Of a DNA stretch of 58,290 bases, positions 25,846 through 34,285 are shown in pieces (the first letter of the stretch is position 1; each line of letters starts with the position of its first letter). The notes under the pieces were generated by a model. That model was not told the origin of the DNA. It searched no databases and saw nothing but the letters and a program-made list of their open reading frames with translations. The stretch spans positions 1 to 58,290 of the forward strand of contig CALVLD010000011.1 of assembly GCA_944336475.1 (NCBI GenBank), given 5' to 3'. Origin of the DNA: an uncultured Clostridia bacterium. GTDB taxonomy: Bacteria > Bacillota > Clostridia > Christensenellales > CAG-138. The position numbers and the translations under genes were made by a program.

Positions 25846-27140
25846 GCTTCCTCCTTGTTAACGATTGAGGCGTTTTCCTTAAGAAGCCTTACGACCGCCT
25901 CATACAGGGCAGCCTGTGCATACCTGGTGCGGTTTTCGGGCTTGAGCTGCTCCTCGATCTTTGCCTCGTCCCAATCATTCTGCTTCTCGGCATAGGAACG
26001 GATGGAGCGCTCATAGTCGGCATCGGTGGGCTCGAGCTTCTCGGCGTCGATTATAGCCTGTATGACATAGCGAGCACGAAGCTGGCTATCCGCCATGTCA
26101 TGATACCTCTTGTGGAGCTCCTCGCTGGTGATGCCCATGTACTGAGCGTAGCCCTCAATATCGGCGCCGATGCTCTTCAACTGCTCCTCAAGGGAATGCA
26201 GCTCTTCATGAGCCTCGGCTGAGATGATGTCGGGATGCATATCTATCTTGGCGTTGCCAATTGCCTTCTGCAGCACCGCAGACTCGAAAGCGGCGGCCTT
26301 ATCCTTCTCCGCCTGCTCTTCAAGCCCCCTGCGGATGTCTGCGCACAGCTCGGCAATGGTATCGAAGTCGGATGTATCGGCGGCGAAGTCATCGTCGGCT
26401 TCGGGAAGCTCCTCTACAGAGACCTCGTGGACCTTCACCTTGAATACGGCAGGCTTCCCTGCAAGGTTCTCCGCATGATAATCCTCGGGGAATGTAACGT
26501 TCACGTCCCTCTCCTCACCGATGACCATGCCGACCATCTGCTCTTCAAAGCCGGGAATGAACTGGTGGGAGCCAATGACCATAGAGTAATTTTTGGCGCT
26601 GCCGCCCTCAAAGGCCTCGCCGTCGATGAAGCCCGCAAAATCGAACTTGACGGTGTCGCCCTCCTCGATGGGACGCTCAACGGCAACGAGCCTTGCCATC
26701 TCATGGCGGCGCCTGTCGAGCTCTTTCTCGACATCCTCATCCGTAACATTATACTCACGCATGGGAACTTCTATACCCTTGTACTGGCCGAGCTCGACCG
26801 TGGGATGCAGAACGACGAAAACATCAAGCTCAACGCCCTCCTCCTCGGAGACCTTAGTAAATGTAACCTCGGGGGGAAGCTCGGGGGTGAGCCCATGCTC
26901 CTGAATGGCATCTGAGTATTTGCGGTCGATAAGGGCGTCGAACTCGTTGTCCCAGAATATGTTCTTGCCGTAGGTAGCCTCGATCACCCTGCGAGGAACC
27001 TTGCCCTTGCGGAACCCTGGTAAGGGATACTTGCCGCTGAGCCGACGATATGCGCTGTCGAGCGCCTTGCGGAAATCCTCTGCGCTGATGCTGAGAGCAA
27101 GCTTGACCTTGCCGTTCTCAATGGTGCTTATCTCTGACAT
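25842..27140 (-). CDS. tig: Trigger factor
   Basis: A ribosome-bound chaperone and peptidyl-prolyl isomerase meeting nascent chains at the exit tunnel. The 432-residue protein has the N-terminal ribosome-binding domain with [18 protein letters not shown] near residue 38, the FKBP-type PPIase domain at about 150-235 with [19 protein letters not shown], and a long helical C-terminal substrate-binding domain. The ATG at 27140 follows GGAGG; upstream in-frame codons extend into the promoter and are not coding. A 5-bp GC hairpin lies in the leader. Confidence 0.96.
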   Translation of the reverse strand: MSEISTIENGKVKLALSISAEDFRKALDSAYRRLSGKYPLPGFRKGKVPRRVIEATYGKNIFWDNEFDALIDRKYSDAIQEHGLTPELPPEVTFTKVSEEEGVELDVFVVLHPTVELGQYKGIEVPMREYNVTDEDVEKELDRRRHEMARLVAVERPIEEGDTVKFDFAGFIDGEAFEGGSAKNYSMVIGSHQFIPGFEEQMVGMVIGEERDVNVTFPEDYHAENLAGKPAVFKVKVHEVSVEELPEADDDFAADTSDFDTIAELCADIRRGLEEQAEKDKAAAFESAVLQKAIGNAKIDMHPDIISAEAHEELHSLEEQLKSIGADIEGYAQYMGITSEELHKRYHDMADSQLRARYVIQAIIDAEKLEPTDADYERSIRSYAEKQNDWDEAKIEEQLKPENRTRYAQAALYEAVVRLLKENASIVNKEEA

Positions 27141-27156
27141 AATATTCCTCCGTAAC

Positions 27157-27171
27157 GGGGCGTTTTGCCCC
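27157..27171 (-). promoter_or_regulatory. Small hairpin in the tig leader
   Basis: GGGGC at 27157-27161 and GCCCC at 27167-27171 form a 5-bp stem with a 5-base loop just upstream of the GGAGG of tig. A role in translation control is possible but not shown. Confidence 0.35.
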
Positions 27172-27215
27172 TTCCTTGCATACGAAACATGCTGACACAC
27201 ATTCCACATCATTCT

Positions 27216-27244
27216 ATTATACCACAACAGGAAGGACTTGTAAA
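27216..27244 (-). promoter_or_regulatory. tig promoter
   Basis: Minus-strand TTTACA (27239-27244), a 17-base spacer and TATAAT (27216-27221) with an upstream TG. Its -35 abuts the -35 of a promoter in the opposite direction. Confidence 0.78.
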
Positions 27245-27273
27245 TTGGCAAGTCTGCGGTTCTACAATATAAT
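27245..27273 (+). promoter_or_regulatory. Upstream ecf promoter P1
   Basis: TTGGCA at 27245-27250, 17 bases, TATAAT at 27268-27273. It begins on the base after the divergent tig -35. Confidence 0.6.
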
Positions 27274-27321
27274 TTCATGGTTTTATTACTTATATCAGCC
27301 AAGGGGGGAGGGGTAATATAT

Positions 27322-27350
27322 TTGCAATGGAGCCATGGGCGTATTATAAT
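27322..27350 (+). promoter_or_regulatory. Proximal ecf promoter P2
   Basis: TTGCAA at 27322-27327, 17 bases, TATAAT at 27345-27350. It lies 34 bases before the ecfA1 start and inside its longest possible frame, which supports the later ATG. Confidence 0.7.
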
Positions 27351-27383
27351 ACCAAATCGCAGGTTTTAAGGAAAGGGATAAAA

Positions 27384-28214
27384 ATGCTGTCGGTAAAGGA
27401 CGTAAGCTATTCATATGAGGATTCGCAGCGCAAAGCGCTCGACGGCGTATCACTTGATGTTGCCGACGGCGAGTTTGTGTGCATCGTGGGTCATAACGGG
27501 AGCGGAAAGAGTACGCTTGCCAAGATGCTCAACGCGCTGCTACTGCCCACTTCCGGCACCGTCTCTGTGAACGGGCTCGAGACCCATGATGAGGATAGCG
27601 TGCTTGCCATACGGCAGCAGGTCGGGATGGTGTTCCAAAACCCCGACAACCAGATAGTCACCACCGTCGTGCGTGAGGATGTTGCGTTTGGCCCGGAGAA
27701 CCTCGGCGTACCCACCGAAGAGATGGCGGAGCGTGTGGACAGAGCCCTGCGTGCCGTTGGCATGGAGCGATATGCCTCGTCTGCGCCGCACATGCTCTCC
27801 GGAGGTCAAAAGCAGAGGGTCGCCATTGCAGGCATGCTTGCGATGGAGCCAAGCATACTCGTGCTGGACGAGGCCACGGCTATGCTCGATCCTATAGGCC
27901 GAAGGGATGTCCTGGGTATAGTCAGACGGCTGCACGACGAGAGCGGCATTACGGTCGTTATGATAACCCAGTATATGGAGGAGGCCATCGGCGCTGACAG
28001 GGTCGTTGTTATGAACGACGGCAAGATTGCGATGACGGGCGCTCCGGCTGAGATATTCCGCAGAGGCGATGAGCTCAGGGAGATAGGCCTTGACGTGCCG
28101 CTTGCGGTGGAACTTCGTGAGGAGCTTGCGAAAAAGGGAGTATGCGATTGCGGCGATGCCCTGACGCTTGAGGATATGGCTGATAAATTATGCCCATTGT
28201 TCTTGAAAAACTGA
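27384..28214 (+). CDS. ecfA1: Energy-coupling factor transporter ATPase EcfA1
   Basis: One of two ATPases of the shared energising module of group II ECF vitamin and cofactor importers. Walker A GHNGSGKST is at residues 36-44, the Q-loop is in VFQNPDNQ, the signature LSGGQKQR is near residue 140 and Walker B LVLDEATAMLDP near residue 160. The 276-residue length is normal. ATG 27384 follows AAGGAAAGGG. The 3' end overlaps ecfA2 by 25 bases. No S component is in the window, so substrate specificity must be supplied from elsewhere. Confidence 0.95.
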   Translation: MLSVKDVSYSYEDSQRKALDGVSLDVADGEFVCIVGHNGSGKSTLAKMLNALLLPTSGTVSVNGLETHDEDSVLAIRQQVGMVFQNPDNQIVTTVVREDVAFGPENLGVPTEEMAERVDRALRAVGMERYASSAPHMLSGGQKQRVAIAGMLAMEPSILVLDEATAMLDPIGRRDVLGIVRRLHDESGITVVMITQYMEEAIGADRVVVMNDGKIAMTGAPAEIFRRGDELREIGLDVPLAVELREELAKKGVCDCGDALTLEDMADKLCPLFLKN

Positions 28215-29044
28215 CATACACATACCAGAATGGGAGCATCAACGCCTTCACTGCCCTGAATGATATCGACCTTACGATAAACGACGGCGAATTTGTGGGG
28301 CTTATCGGCCATACCGGAAGCGGCAAATCCACACTAATACAGCATCTTAACGGCCTCATGCAGCCGACATCGGGCAAGGTGTACGTGGACGGCATCGACA
28401 TGAGCGACAAAAAGGTCAGGAAGCTGGGCCGCCAAAGGATAGGCATGGCGTTCCAATACCCCGACTATCAGCTCTTTGCCGAAACGGTCGCAAAGGATAT
28501 TGCGTTCGGGCCGAAAAACATGGGTCTCACGGATGAAGAGGTAGATCGCCGAGTGCGTGAAGCCATGCGAATAGTAGGCCTTAACGAGACCGTGTTTGCC
28601 GACAAGTCGCCGTTTGAGCTGTCCGGCGGCGAAAAGCGCCGTGCCGCTCTTGCGGGTATAATCGCAATGTATCCCAAATACCTTGTTCTGGATGAACCCA
28701 TGGCAGGTCTTGATCCATCCGGCAGACGAGGCGTACTGGAGACGATAGAGCGTTTCCGTGAGGAGCTCAACAGCACCGTCATAATGGTGAGCCATTCAAT
28801 GGACGATGTTGCAAAGTCCGCAGAGCGAGTCATAGTTCTGCAGGACGGCCGCATCTACAGGGACGGAGCCCCTGCCGACGTGTTCTGTGATGCCGAAGAG
28901 CTTAACCGGCTCGGGCTTGATGCCCCGTTTGCGGCTCGATTGGCTGCGGAGCTGAGGCGGCGTGGTTGTAACGTACCCTCCGATATCTACACTAACGAGG
29001 CGCTTGCCTGCTTTATAGAACACCTGGTAAAGGGGGAGGTTTAA
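28190..29044 (+). CDS. ecfA2: Energy-coupling factor transporter ATPase EcfA2
   Basis: The second ATPase of the ECF module, pairing with EcfA1 as a heterodimer. Walker A GHTGSGKST is at residues 40-48, the AFQYPDYQLF Q-loop is typical of EcfA2, the signature is LSGGEKRR near residue 145, and Walker B LVLDEPMAGLDP follows near 164. The length is 284 residues. Its start lies 25 bases inside ecfA1, so translation is probably coupled; no strong ribosome site is seen. ecfT begins right after its stop. Confidence 0.95.
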   Translation: MPIVLEKLTYTYQNGSINAFTALNDIDLTINDGEFVGLIGHTGSGKSTLIQHLNGLMQPTSGKVYVDGIDMSDKKVRKLGRQRIGMAFQYPDYQLFAETVAKDIAFGPKNMGLTDEEVDRRVREAMRIVGLNETVFADKSPFELSGGEKRRAALAGIIAMYPKYLVLDEPMAGLDPSGRRGVLETIERFREELNSTVIMVSHSMDDVAKSAERVIVLQDGRIYRDGAPADVFCDAEELNRLGLDAPFAARLAAELRRRGCNVPSDIYTNEALACFIEHLVKGEV

Positions 29045-29890
29045 GTGTTAAACGACATAACACTCGGCCAATATTTCCCCGTGGATTCGGTGGTGCACAG
29101 GCTCGACCCGAGAACCAAGCTCGTGCTGCTCATAATGTATATCGTTGCGGTGTTTTTGGTGAAGGAGCTCTGGGTCTTTCCGATCGTGATAGCTTGTATG
29201 CTCATATTCACCGTACTGTCAAGGGTGCCGCTTAGCTATGTGCTCAAGGCGGTAAAGCCAATGCGTTGGCTGCTGCCGATAATGTTCATAATAAACCTCT
29301 TTATGATCCACACGGGAACTATCCTGTTCGAGTGGAAGTTTTTGAAGATCACGACGGGCGGCATCGAACAGGCATTCTTCATTGTGCTTCGCCTTGTTAC
29401 TCTCGTTACGGGCACTTCGCTTCTAACGCTTACGACCACCCCAATATCCCTCACCGAGGGCATGGAGAGCATGATGTCGCCGCTTAAGGTGGTGCGCTTT
29501 CCTGCGCATGAGATAGCCATGATGATGACGATAGCGCTGCGCTTCATACCCACGCTGCTTGAGGAAGCGGACAAGATAATGAAGGCGCAGCTCGCACGGG
29601 GAGCGGATCTTGAGAGCGGCAACATATTCAAACGCGCAAAGGCCATGATACCCATACTGATACCGCTGTTCGTAAACTCGTTCCGCCGTGCAGACGATCT
29701 TGCGCTTGCGATGGAGAGCAGATGCTACCATGGTGGAGAGGGGCGCACACGTCTGCGTGTGCTTCGCTTTGCCTGGAGGGATCTCTGGGCGGTGCTCGTG
29801 ATGAGTGCTCTTATTGCGGCAATAGTGCTCATACAGAGGTTCGTATCGTTTGCCCCCTTACACGCATGGTTCCTCGGGCTGCTTGTATGA
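29045..29890 (+). CDS. ecfT: Energy-coupling factor transporter transmembrane protein EcfT
   Basis: The membrane scaffold linking the ATPases to S components. The 281-residue protein has about five to six membrane helices, the N-terminal HRLDPRTKL motif, and two coupling-helix signatures of the Ala-Arg-Gly type: LARGAD near residue 180 and AMESRCY near residue 222. The start is GTG at 29045, immediately after the ecfA2 stop. The stop overlaps the next small gene by ATGA. Cytoplasmic membrane. Confidence 0.95.
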   Translation: MLNDITLGQYFPVDSVVHRLDPRTKLVLLIMYIVAVFLVKELWVFPIVIACMLIFTVLSRVPLSYVLKAVKPMRWLLPIMFIINLFMIHTGTILFEWKFLKITTGGIEQAFFIVLRLVTLVTGTSLLTLTTTPISLTEGMESMMSPLKVVRFPAHEIAMMMTIALRFIPTLLEEADKIMKAQLARGADLESGNIFKRAKAMIPILIPLFVNSFRRADDLALAMESRCYHGGEGRTRLRVLRFAWRDLWAVLVMSALIAAIVLIQRFVSFAPLHAWFLGLLV

Positions 29891-30288
29891 ATGATTCACG
29901 CTCAAAACGCAACATGCTGATAGCTGCAGGCGTACTGCTCGCAGTTGCCGTTATATGGCTGGTCGTGCTCGAGCTCACAAGTTCTGTTCGTGACGTCTGT
30001 GACAGTATCAACAGATTTGGCTATTCTGTCACGCCGAACGACTTTTATTCCCAGGGTTACGGTACGGATACCTCCATAGACGAGCTTCTGGATGAGGACA
30101 TTTCGACCGTAGTGGAGCAATCCCGTGAATGCGGCTTTCCTGCGGATACGGAGCGTATAGGCAAGGTGGAGCTCCTCCTCTGGAACATGGATGACGAGCG
30201 GGTGATGTTCGTGTATACCGTGGATGGCGAGGCGGAGCTTGTTTTCATACAGGAGATAGACACTCAAAACACCTACCCGATAGGCTGA
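29887..30288 (+). CDS. Small membrane-anchored protein of unknown function
   Basis: I do not recognise a family. The 133-residue product starts with a short basic tail (MNDSRSKRN), has one hydrophobic helix at about residues 9-28, and continues with an acidic domain of mixed strand and helix character with many Asp and Glu. This predicts a single-pass protein with the acidic domain outside the cell. It contains no lipobox. It is wedged between ecfT (ATGA overlap) and truA (1-base gap), so it is cotranscribed, but the usual ecf-truA arrangement in Bacillota lacks it. Confidence 0.65.
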   Translation: MNDSRSKRNMLIAAGVLLAVAVIWLVVLELTSSVRDVCDSINRFGYSVTPNDFYSQGYGTDTSIDELLDEDISTVVEQSRECGFPADTERIGKVELLLWNMDDERVMFVYTVDGEAELVFIQEIDTQNTYPIG

Positions 30289-30289
30289 T

Positions 30290-31051
30290 ATGAGAAGGAT
30301 AGCACTCATAATCGAATACGACGGAACGAATTATGTGGGCTGGCAGATTCAACCCAATGGCATTGCCGTACAGCAGGCGATAGGCGACGCCTTCTTCAAG
30401 CTGATTGGGGATAGGCCGACTCTCCAAGCATCCGGCCGCACCGACAGCGGAGTTCATGCCTACGCACAGGTGGCTCATTTCGATACGGATTGCCGCATAC
30501 CTGCGGACAAGTTCTGCTATGCGCTCAACACCCGTCTGCCCTCAGACATACGCATAAAGGCTTCATTTGAGGTGCCGGAGGACTTCCACAGCCGTTTTTC
30601 GGTGAGGGAAAAGCACTATCTCTATACCGTCAACAATGCGCCCCATGCATGCGCATTCACAAGGGATACTGCGCTGCACGTTCACCATCCGCTCGATGTC
30701 GGCCGCATGAACGAGGCGGCAGGTATGTTTATGGGCACCCATGACTTCAATGCGTTCAAGGCGGCAGGCAGCAACGCAGGCGCCACGGAGCGAACCATAT
30801 TCCGATCCGAATGGACAAGGGATGGGAGCTATCTCAGCTATCATGTTGCGGGGAGCGGCTTTCTGTACAACATGGTTCGCATAATGGTGGGAACCATGCT
30901 CAGGATAGGCATGGGCTTTGACGATCCTTCCGCTGTAGCAAACGCTCTCAGCGACCCACGGCGCACCAACGCGGGGGATACCGCACCTGCCCACGGACTT
31001 ATGCTCAGGCGTGTGAAGTACGATCTTTTCGATACCGAAGACTTTTCATAG
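30290..31051 (+). CDS. truA: tRNA pseudouridine(38-40) synthase TruA
   Basis: Isomerises uridines 38-40 in the anticodon arm of many tRNAs. The catalytic aspartate is in GRTDSGVHA near residue 52. The N-terminus IALIIEYDGTNYVGWQIQPN and the C-terminal GSGFLYNMVRIMVGTMLRIG are family hallmarks. The 253-residue length is normal. It follows the small membrane protein by 1 base, keeping the conserved ecf-truA linkage. Confidence 0.95.
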   Translation: MRRIALIIEYDGTNYVGWQIQPNGIAVQQAIGDAFFKLIGDRPTLQASGRTDSGVHAYAQVAHFDTDCRIPADKFCYALNTRLPSDIRIKASFEVPEDFHSRFSVREKHYLYTVNNAPHACAFTRDTALHVHHPLDVGRMNEAAGMFMGTHDFNAFKAAGSNAGATERTIFRSEWTRDGSYLSYHVAGSGFLYNMVRIMVGTMLRIGMGFDDPSAVANALSDPRRTNAGDTAPAHGLMLRRVKYDLFDTEDFS

Positions 31052-31054
31052 AGC

Positions 31055-31083
31055 TTGCTTTTCTATCCGTTCTCCGTTATACT
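31055..31083 (+). promoter_or_regulatory. Promoter for yqeC-yqeB-selD
   Basis: TTGCTT at 31055-31060, 17 bases, TATACT at 31078-31083. The yqeC ATG is 28 bases beyond, behind CGGAGG. Confidence 0.65.
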
Positions 31084-31111
31084 ATCGGAAGAATAATGTG
31101 CGGAGGCCGCT

Positions 31112-31786
31112 ATGCGTCTATCCGAATGGCTTGATACACGGCAGGGAACGACTGCGATCATCGGCAGCGGCGGCAAGACCACGCTGATGCATAAGCTCGG
31201 CGCAGAGCTGGCTGAACATTCGCGGGTGATACTCTGCACATCGACCCACATACGTCCATCGCCCACGGTACTCAACATGGTGTCACCGACCGAGGTAGAG
31301 CTTGAGTCCGCCCTTGCGGAGCACGGCATTGTCTGCATCGGATCCTGTACTGCGGATGGCAAATTTACAGCCCCAGAGCTCTCGTTTGAAATACTCTGCC
31401 GCCATGCAGACTATGTGCTGTGCGAGGCCGACGGCAGCCGGGGTCTGCCGCTCAAGGCACATCTTTTGAATGAGCCTGTTATACCGTCCGTAGCAAACAA
31501 TGTTATAGCGGTGATAGGTCTGTCGGGCTTGGGCAGACCCGTGCGTGTTGCGGCACACAGGGCAGAGCGGTATGCCATGCTTGCAGGCATGGGCATCGAT
31601 GAAGCGGTGGAACCGTATCATGCGGCGAGGGTGCTCAACAAAGAGGCGCTGCATGACATGGTTTTTATTAACCAAGCCGATGAGGCAGAGCGCATTGTAC
31701 AGGCAAAACAGCTCCAAGCGGAGCTTGATACACGATGCGTGATAGGCTCTCTAAAGGAGGGGATATTGTATGCTTGTTCTGATTAA
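31112..31786 (+). CDS. yqeC: Selenium cofactor biosynthesis protein YqeC
   Basis: A P-loop protein of 224 residues from the family linked to labile-selenium molybdenum hydroxylases. The nucleotide-binding motif GSGGKTT is at residues 18-24, and CTSTHIRPSP near residue 47 and CEADGSRGLPLKAH near residue 105 are characteristic. The next two genes, yqeB and selD, complete the signature set for the selenium-dependent molybdenum hydroxylase trait. The 3' end overlaps yqeB by 17 bases. The precise biochemical step is not established; the trait link is from comparative genomics. Confidence 0.88.
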   Translation: MRLSEWLDTRQGTTAIIGSGGKTTLMHKLGAELAEHSRVILCTSTHIRPSPTVLNMVSPTEVELESALAEHGIVCIGSCTADGKFTAPELSFEILCRHADYVLCEADGSRGLPLKAHLLNEPVIPSVANNVIAVIGLSGLGRPVRVAAHRAERYAMLAGMGIDEAVEPYHAARVLNKEALHDMVFINQADEAERIVQAKQLQAELDTRCVIGSLKEGILYACSD

Positions 31787-32600
31787 GGGAGCGGGGGATA
31801 TAGCAAGCGGCATTGCGATGCGCCTGCATAATGCCGGCATGGGCGTTGCCATGACGGAGCTTGCCCAGCCCACTGCCATACGGCGAACCGTCTGCTTTTC
31901 ACAGGCGGCGCTTGATGGCGAGACCACCGTCGAGGGGATATCTGCACGCCTCTGCCGAAGTGCTGCCGAGGCGGAAGCCGTGCTCGAGCAGGGCATAATA
32001 CCGATAATGGTAGATGAGTCCGCTGTTTCTGCGGCAAAGCTCAAGCCCGATGCCCTGGTCGACGCAATACTTGCCAAGCGCAATACCGGCACATCCATTG
32101 CGGACGCTCCAATAGTCATAGGAGTAGGGCCCGGATTCACTGCCGGCGTTGATTGCCATGCCGCCGTTGAAACACAGCGAGGTCACAGCCTCGGCCGTGC
32201 GCTATACAGCGGAACCCCGGAAAGGAACACGGGGATACCGGGCAGCATAGGCGGATTCACGGTGGAGCGTGTGATACGCTCGCCGCACGACGGAGTATTC
32301 AAGCCCGTCCGTGCCATAGGAGATATCGTAAAAGCAGGGGATACCGTTGCAACGGTAATATCCGATGACGGAGAGTATCCCGTCACTGCAAGAATAGACG
32401 GGGTGCTCAGGGGCCTGCTGCCCAACGGCATAAGGGTGCATCACGGCATGAAGAGCGGCGATGTCGACCCACGCTGCAAAAGGGAGCACTGCTACGTCGT
32501 TTCCGACAAGGCGCTTGCCGTGGGAGGCGGCGTGTTGGAGGCGATACTGCATTTTACAGTAAAAAACAGAGACCTGATATGGAAAATGACATCAAATTGA
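31770..32600 (+). CDS. yqeB: Selenium-dependent molybdenum cofactor biosynthesis protein YqeB (EF2563 family)
   Basis: The 276-residue product has a Rossmann-like N-terminus, VLIKGAGDIASGIAMRL, followed by the family block APIVIGVGPGFTAGVDCHAAVET near residue 113 and a C-terminal half with GIPGSIGGFTVERV, PHDGVFKP and DPRC. This is the EF2563/YqeB family predicted to help install labile selenium in molybdenum hydroxylases such as xanthine dehydrogenase. It overlaps yqeC at the 5' end and selD by 22 bases at the 3' end. No hydroxylase structural gene lies in the window. Confidence 0.88.
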   Translation: MLVLIKGAGDIASGIAMRLHNAGMGVAMTELAQPTAIRRTVCFSQAALDGETTVEGISARLCRSAAEAEAVLEQGIIPIMVDESAVSAAKLKPDALVDAILAKRNTGTSIADAPIVIGVGPGFTAGVDCHAAVETQRGHSLGRALYSGTPERNTGIPGSIGGFTVERVIRSPHDGVFKPVRAIGDIVKAGDTVATVISDDGEYPVTARIDGVLRGLLPNGIRVHHGMKSGDVDPRCKREHCYVVSDKALAVGGGVLEAILHFTVKNRDLIWKMTSN

Positions 32601-33613
32601 CAAAGCTCTCAAACTGCTCGGGCTGTGCAGCTAAGGTGGGCGCAGGTACGCTCTCAAAGTTGCTTGACGGCATATCTGCCAATTCCGACCCAAACCTGTT
32701 GGTGGGATTCGACCGGAGCGACGACGCCTGCGTATACAGACTCGACGATACCCGTTCGCTGGTTCAGACGGTGGACTTCTTTCCGCCCATGGTGGACGAT
32801 CCATACACATTCGGGCAGATCGCCGCAGCAAACGCCCTGTCCGACATATATGCCATGGGGGGTGAGCCCAAAGTTGCACTCAATCTGCTATGCATACCCA
32901 AGGATATGCCGAGCTCCGCCGTCCACGCCATGCTCAAGGGAGGACTTGACAAGACGACGGAGGCGGGAGCAGTCATAGCAGGCGGCCATAGCATATATGA
33001 CGATGTTCCCAAATACGGCCTCTGCGTGACCGGTTTTGTGGATACCGGCCGCATACTCACCAACTCGGGCGCACATGAGGGGGACGTGCTGATACTCACA
33101 AAACCCATCGGCGTTGGCATACTCAACACTGCGGTAAAAGCCGGTTTCGCCTCCGATGCCCAGATAGGGTATGCGGTCAACGTGATGACAACCCTCAACC
33201 GCACGGCAAGGGATATTATGGTAAAATACCGTGTTCACGCCTGCACCGATGTTACGGGCTTCGGCCTTATGGGACATCTGTATGAGATGTGTGCAGGGGC
33301 AGATCTCACCGCAGAGGTGGAGCTGGAGCGGGTAGTATTCATGAATGGGGCGATAGACTTCGCACGCATGGGCGTACTGCCCGAGGGGATGTACCGCAAC
33401 CGCAGCTATGCCGAGGCGGCGATAGAAGCAAAGGACATCCCGGTCGAATACATGGATGCCCTATTCGATCCCCAGACATCGGGAGGACTGCTGATGGCAG
33501 TAGACCCATCCGATGCCGAGACGCTCTTTAACGAAATGCGGTCTGCCGTACCGGCCTGCCAACGCATAGGCAGGCTAACTGCGGCAGTGGAGAAGCGCAT
33601 TATCGTGAGGTGA
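32579..33613 (+). CDS. selD: Selenide, water dikinase
   Basis: Makes selenophosphate from selenide and ATP. The active-site CxxK is Cys16-Lys19 in NCSGCAAKVG, so this is the cysteine form and not a selenoprotein. Other family features are the GFDRSDDACVY and VQTVDFFPPMVDDPYTFGQIAAANALSDIYAMGG blocks (parts of residues 44-95) and the C-terminal DPQTSGGLLMAV. Length 344 residues is typical. It overlaps yqeB by 22 bases. Its last 39 bases are antisense to the 3' end of the convergent ABC ATPase gene. selA, selB and selC are not in the window. Confidence 0.94.
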   Translation: MENDIKLTKLSNCSGCAAKVGAGTLSKLLDGISANSDPNLLVGFDRSDDACVYRLDDTRSLVQTVDFFPPMVDDPYTFGQIAAANALSDIYAMGGEPKVALNLLCIPKDMPSSAVHAMLKGGLDKTTEAGAVIAGGHSIYDDVPKYGLCVTGFVDTGRILTNSGAHEGDVLILTKPIGVGILNTAVKAGFASDAQIGYAVNVMTTLNRTARDIMVKYRVHACTDVTGFGLMGHLYEMCAGADLTAEVELERVVFMNGAIDFARMGVLPEGMYRNRSYAEAAIEAKDIPVEYMDALFDPQTSGGLLMAVDPSDAETLFNEMRSAVPACQRIGRLTAAVEKRIIVR

Positions 33614-34282
33614 CTGATCCTCTGTGATTCTGCCGTCCACCATGCGCACCACGACGTCGGCACGCTCGGCGATGCTCAGGTCATGCGTGACAATGACAAC
33701 ACAATAACCCATATCGTGGGAGAGATCCGAGAGGATGCCCACGATATTTTTTGTGTTCTCAACATCAAGATTTCCCGTCGGCTCATCAGCCAGTATCACC
33801 TGCGATTCCGAGGCAAGCGCCCTTGCAATGGCGACACGCTGCTGCTCGCCGCCGGATAGCATGAACGGCAGACGCTTAGACTGCTGTTCGCTTATGCCCA
33901 CAAGCTCCAGCTTCTCAGACGCACACCTGAGAGCGTCCTTCTTGCGTATACCCCGAAGCCGTGAGGGGTACATAACATTTTCCTTCACCGTCATCAGGGG
34001 AAATAGATTGAAGCTCTGGTAGATTACGGCAACATTCTCACGACGGTATCTGTCACGGTTGAGCGTACTTGTGGGCTTGCCGTCGAACAGCACCCTTCCC
34101 TCGGTAGGAAGGTCAAGACCGGCAAGCATCGACAGCATGGTGGTCTTGCCGCTTCCCGATTTGCCGACAACGGCATACACATGGCCAAGCTCAAACTCAT
34201 AGGACACATTGCAGACGGCATTGACCGTCTGATAACGATTCCTGTATGTGTAGGACACGTTTTCCATACTTAGAATGCTCAT
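33575..34282 (-). CDS. ABC transporter ATPase, MacB/LolD-like
   Basis: A 235-residue ATPase of the type that pairs with FtsX-like permeases. Walker A GKSGSGKTT is at residues 40-48, the Q-loop lies in YQSFNLFPLM, the signature LSGGEQQR is near residue 140 and Walker B VILADEPTGNLD near residue 160. The ADEPTGNLD wording is diagnostic of the LolD/MacB/FtsE group. It is the third gene of a minus-strand unit after two permeases, starting 3 bases after the second. Its 3' end overlaps that of selD by 39 bases on the opposite strand. Confidence 0.92.
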   Translation of the reverse strand: MSILSMENVSYTYRNRYQTVNAVCNVSYEFELGHVYAVVGKSGSGKTTMLSMLAGLDLPTEGRVLFDGKPTSTLNRDRYRRENVAVIYQSFNLFPLMTVKENVMYPSRLRGIRKKDALRCASEKLELVGISEQQSKRLPFMLSGGEQQRVAIARALASESQVILADEPTGNLDVENTKNIVGILSDLSHDMGYCVVIVTHDLSIAERADVVVRMVDGRITEDQSPHDNALLHCRS

Positions 34283-34285
34283 GCT

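Noticed and set aside
25842..27302. An extended trigger factor with 54 extra N-terminal residues
   Set aside because: The extension crosses the promoter and leader, while the ATG at 27140 has a proper ribosome site and the family N-terminus.
32579..33613. SelD as a selenoprotein
   Set aside because: The active-site position is an ordinary TGC cysteine and there is no in-frame TGA.
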